Below are positions 61,522-64,000 of a DNA stretch of 64,000 nt, piece after piece (within the stretch, counting starts at the first letter, position 1; every line of letters begins with the position of its first letter). The notes beneath the pieces were generated by a model. That model worked only from the letters and a program-made list of their open reading frames with translations. It was not told the origin of the DNA and did no database searches. Source of the DNA: Bradyrhizobium sp. (GTDB taxonomy: Bacteria; Pseudomonadota; Alphaproteobacteria; Rhizobiales; Xanthobacteraceae). The stretch is taken from NCBI RefSeq assembly GCF_016213215.1, contig NZ_JACRAW010000002.1, positions 42,814 to 106,813 of the forward strand. Direction: 5' to 3'. The position numbers and the translations under genes are program-made.

Positions 61522-62361
61522 ATGAAGAAGTTGTTGGCGTTAGCCGCATTTCTTTTGGCGAGCACGGCTGCACAGGCGCAAATGACCTTCCAATACGGGG
61601 GCTATACCATCCACGTCGATCCGGACCGTGGCACGGTGCAAGTCCCCGGCGTCTACGACAATACCGGGCAAAAATCCAAGCGCGCGAAGACGGACCAGGA
61701 CAGCCGGAAGGCTCAGGATCCGCAGCAGGCCAAGGTCAACCCGCAGCCTGTGGATCCGCCGCCCGCAGCAGCCCCGGCCACCGCTAACCCGGCGCCCGCG
61801 CCAGCGGCTGCTCCGGCCGCCCCGACAAGCACGGCCAAGCCAGCTCAAACGGGCGTGGCGCCTCCCCCACTCCCAGCGTTGCCTTCGACGCCTGCGCCAG
61901 CGCAACAGGAAGCAGCCCCCGCGGTAACGCCTCCGCCTGCGGCGCCTCCGCTCGCCGCCGCGGCTGCAGCGGTGCCACCGCCCGCTCCTGCCCAGGCGGC
62001 TCCTGCGCCCGTACAGCGGGCCGCTGCTCCGGCACCTGCCGCAGCCCCCGTTCGCGATCCCACTTCGCCGCTCGGCCTCTGGCTGACGGAAGAGAAGGAA
62101 GGCAAGGTGCGCATCGAGCAGTGCGGCACCAACCTGTGCGGCTATTCGGTCGATACCAAATCGAATCAGAACGGCGAGCAGGTCCTGATCAACATGAGGC
62201 CAGAGAAAGATCTCAAATGGGCCGGGCGGATTGTCGATCCCAGCACCGGCAGCACATACGATTCCACGATCTCGCTGAGCGGACCGGACAGGCTGCGCGT
62301 GCAGGGTTGCGCCTTTGGCGGCATGTTCTGCGGCGGCCAGACCTGGACGCGCGTCAATTGA
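61522..62361 (+). CDS. DUF2147 protein with long Pro/Ala linker
   Basis: A 279-residue exported protein. Signal peptide MKKLLALAAFLLASTAAQA. A short N-terminal module (MTFQYGGYTIHVDPDRGTVQVPG) precedes about 100 residues of Pro/Ala repeats. The C-terminal 100 residues are the DUF2147 lipocalin-like fold (PLGLWLTEEKEGKVRIEQCG...RPEKDLKWAGRIVDPSTGSTY), with cysteines that could form disulphides. GGAGACAG lies before the ATG. Probably cell-wall associated. Confidence 0.85.
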   Translation: MKKLLALAAFLLASTAAQAQMTFQYGGYTIHVDPDRGTVQVPGVYDNTGQKSKRAKTDQDSRKAQDPQQAKVNPQPVDPPPAAAPATANPAPAPAAAPAAPTSTAKPAQTGVAPPPLPALPSTPAPAQQEAAPAVTPPPAAPPLAAAAAAVPPPAPAQAAPAPVQRAAAPAPAAAPVRDPTSPLGLWLTEEKEGKVRIEQCGTNLCGYSVDTKSNQNGEQVLINMRPEKDLKWAGRIVDPSTGSTYDSTISLSGPDRLRVQGCAFGGMFCGGQTWTRVN

Positions 62362-62376
62362 GAACCCGGCCAGCGT

Positions 62377-62393
62377 CTAGACCGATGGTCTAG
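62377..62393. terminator. short palindrome between convergent genes
   Basis: CTAGACC-GAT-GGTCTAG, a 7-bp perfect stem overlapping the methyltransferase stop codon. No T-run, so at best a weak terminator. Confidence 0.35.
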
Positions 62394-63202
62394 GCGATGG
62401 CCGTGATCACATGCGCCTGGATTTTGGCGGCAACTTCGCCGTCACCGTGGCGGCTGGCGATCTTTCTGGCGGCATGATCAGTTGCAGCTTCCAGAGTATG
62501 ACCACCTCTCGTCTCGATCTCGTTCCGTAGCGGTGTGCCCTGGCAGTAGCCCAGCGCCGGATGGCGCGGCGATGGCGCACGGCTCTCGCCCGCTTTGGTC
62601 TCGATGCTTTCCACCGAAAGGCCGGCTTGCTCGAGCTCGCTGCGGATCAGCGCGACGTCGTGATAGCCGTGCGGGGTGCGTGCCAGAAAACGCGGCGGAT
62701 CGCCCGGATACAATTCGGCCAACGCGTCGGTGACTTCCCCGGCGAGAACGTTTTCCTCGATCCGGTCCCAGACGTTGAACACGAATACGCCACGCGGCCT
62801 GAGCACTCGCCTGGCCTCGCCATACGCCTTGATCCGATCCGGGAAGAACATCGCTCCGAACTGGCAGCAGACCGCATCGAAGCTGCGATCCTCGAACGGC
62901 AGTGACTGGGCATCAGCCGGCTGCCAGGAAAACCGCATGTCGCCGGCCTGCCGGCTCCGCGCGTAGTCAAGCATCGGCTGATTCAGATCGGTCGCGACGC
63001 AAGCAACATCCCGCGGCAGCGCCGCCGCCATCGCCCTGGCTACGACGCCGCTGCCGGCTGCGGTTTCCAGCACTGCTCTTGGCGATCGCGCCGCCACGCG
63101 CTTCGCCATGTCCTCGGCATAGCCCTGAAAGATCAGCGGCACGAGATAGCGATCGTAGTTCGCCGGGATTGAGCCGGCGAAGACCTTGTCACCCTCCGAC
63201 AT
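62390..63202 (-). CDS. SAM-dependent methyltransferase
   Basis: A 270-residue class I methyltransferase. The SAM-binding loop is LETAAGSGVVARAMAAAL, motif II is VACVATDLNQPMLDYA, and LPFEDRSFDAVCCQFGAMFF is the typical UbiE-type motif IV region. The substrate is not evident; the type usually acts on small or lipophilic molecules. ATG 63202 is preferred to 63217. Confidence 0.88.
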   Translation of the reverse strand: MSEGDKVFAGSIPANYDRYLVPLIFQGYAEDMAKRVAARSPRAVLETAAGSGVVARAMAAALPRDVACVATDLNQPMLDYARSRQAGDMRFSWQPADAQSLPFEDRSFDAVCCQFGAMFFPDRIKAYGEARRVLRPRGVFVFNVWDRIEENVLAGEVTDALAELYPGDPPRFLARTPHGYHDVALIRSELEQAGLSVESIETKAGESRAPSPRHPALGYCQGTPLRNEIETRGGHTLEAATDHAARKIASRHGDGEVAAKIQAHVITAIA

Positions 63203-63440
63203 CGTGTGGCCTCCCAAGCCGCTTCTGCGGGGAGGCGTATTTTACCTCTTGCGGGCCGTGGCTGGAAGGATCAGCGGGCTGCGATGGCGTGCCAGCGGGC
63301 AACTGCCTTTGGTGCCGGCCTCAACGGCTCGGACAGCGACCATTTGGTCCGGCGGCATTCGCGAAGCAGCGTGACGACCCTCACATCGCCCGGTCAATGG
63401 CCGTGACATGGTGGTCGCGGTCCAACCACAGGGGCGGGTC

Positions 63441-63794
63441 ATGGGATACGTTCGCAAGGTGCTGATCGTCACCGTGTTTGCTTTTGCTCTGCCGCTCGCG
63501 CGTGCCGGCGCGTCCACGAGCTTCGACGGCGAGTGGAATGTTCGGATTGCATCCTCGAACGCTGCCTGCGGGAACGGATCGACTGTCTCGATCGGGATCA
63601 GCAATGGCCTGGTCGCGTCCAGCAACACCCAGCTCATCGCCTCGGGGCGGGTGGCGGATGCCGGCAATATCAGCGTCACCCTGAGCAGCGGCGTCAAGCG
63701 CGCCGTAGGCTTGGGCCGCCTCAGCGGCTCGTCCGGTTCGGGCACATGGCGCGGGACCATGTGCTCGGGAACCTGGACGGCGCAGCGGATGTAA
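63441..63794 (+). CDS. small secreted hypothetical protein
   Basis: A 117-residue protein with a signal peptide (MGYVRKVLIVTVFAFALPLARA). The body is a small beta-type domain (SFDGEWNVRIAS...GNISVTLSSGVKRAVGLGRLSGSSGSGTWRG) with two cysteines near the ends that could form a disulphide. Resembles small exported rhizobial proteins; function unknown. Confidence 0.65.
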   Translation: MGYVRKVLIVTVFAFALPLARAGASTSFDGEWNVRIASSNAACGNGSTVSIGISNGLVASSNTQLIASGRVADAGNISVTLSSGVKRAVGLGRLSGSSGSGTWRGTMCSGTWTAQRM

Positions 63795-63862
63795 GAGGTC
63801 CGTGGCTCGAACACTAGTGCAGCGTTTCGGAGCAGCGTTCAGCTGGGACCCAAAGGCCAGAG

Positions 63863-64000
63863 CTAGCTGTGGAGCCTCAGGAGGTTGTTCCCGGCCAGAC
63901 CGAGTCTGCTGATCGGTGGCTTTGATCCGATACTGCCATGAGGGCGATGCCAGTTGTAGCGGTGAAGCCATCTTGGCAGCTCGGTGGCGCGTTGCTCGGA
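63863..64000 (-). mobile_element. IS481-family transposase, C-terminal end (cut by window)
   Basis: The minus strand reads ATELPRWLHRYNWHRPHGSI, then GSKPPISRLGLAGNNLLRLHS and stop: the end of a DDE integrase-core transposase of the IS481 group. The rest lies beyond the window. The IS end should lie in 63795-63862. Confidence 0.88.

Overview
The window reads as a chromosome segment of a high-GC alphaproteobacterium of the Bradyrhizobium/Rhodopseudomonas group. This rests on protein style, not on a search: DUF1236, DUF2147, LTXXQ and DUF6074 proteins, HK97-type prophage genes of the kind seen in Bradyrhizobium, TTGA-N6-TCAA boxes that fit FixK2/FNR, and many Tat substrates.

Layout. 1-9.1 kb: three tiny ORFs, two methyl-accepting chemotaxis proteins, and an uptake [NiFe]-hydrogenase operon (hupS-hupL-hupC-hupD). 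The small subunit has the six-cysteine pattern of oxygen-tolerant group 1d enzymes. No hyp/hup accessory genes follow. 9.6-13.7 kb: an acyltransferase-3/SGNH O-acetylase and a secreted TPR-metacaspase. 13.7-17.4 kb: scarred DNA with an IS3-family remnant, a frameshifted small Cys-rich protein, an AT-richer DegT aminotransferase/GT2 pair, and the C-terminal end of a lost tyrosine integrase.

17.47-33.43 kb: an integrated element of about 15.9 kb sits in the 3' end of an intact tRNA-Ser(UGA) gene. It has a 21-bp attachment repeat at each end (19/21 identical) and an 18-bp direct repeat just inside each end. On the minus strand it carries integrase, an AlpA-like regulator, a DUF6074 protein, a replication-type protein, a zinc-cluster protein, an HK97 major capsid protein, a tape-measure protein and tail-tip-like genes. 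I find no terminase, portal, head protease, connector or lysis gene. The left arm carries cargo on the plus strand: an Abi-alpha three-gene operon and a DUF4145 pair. This phage-satellite-like island with possible defence cargo is the best candidate for an undescribed system.

33.7-38.9 kb: an RTX-like secreted protein, a TRAP-permease remnant, a DUF1236 protein and glutamine-dependent NAD synthetase. 39-50.8 kb: a block that looks like a low-oxygen survival regulon. FixK-like boxes lie in three intergenic regions: beside nadE and a candidate small RNA, between pncA and a beta-glucosidase/glk/pfkB operon, and between a BacA-like transporter and ppsA. The block also holds a CBS-BON protein, a PHA-synthase-like hydrolase and an atypical (CPIC) thioredoxin-reductase-like protein. 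Together these genes would supply NAD, upper glycolysis and PEP synthesis, which is an inference.

51-64 kb: a small ORF, a PilZ protein, an LTXXQ protein, a complete ABC sugar-type importer operon running into a D-2-hydroxyacid dehydrogenase and an amidase, two small conserved proteins, a DUF2147 protein behind a CRP/FNR-type palindrome, a methyltransferase, and the end of an IS481-family transposase cut by the window edge. All family assignments come from reading the translations by eye. No database search was possible.
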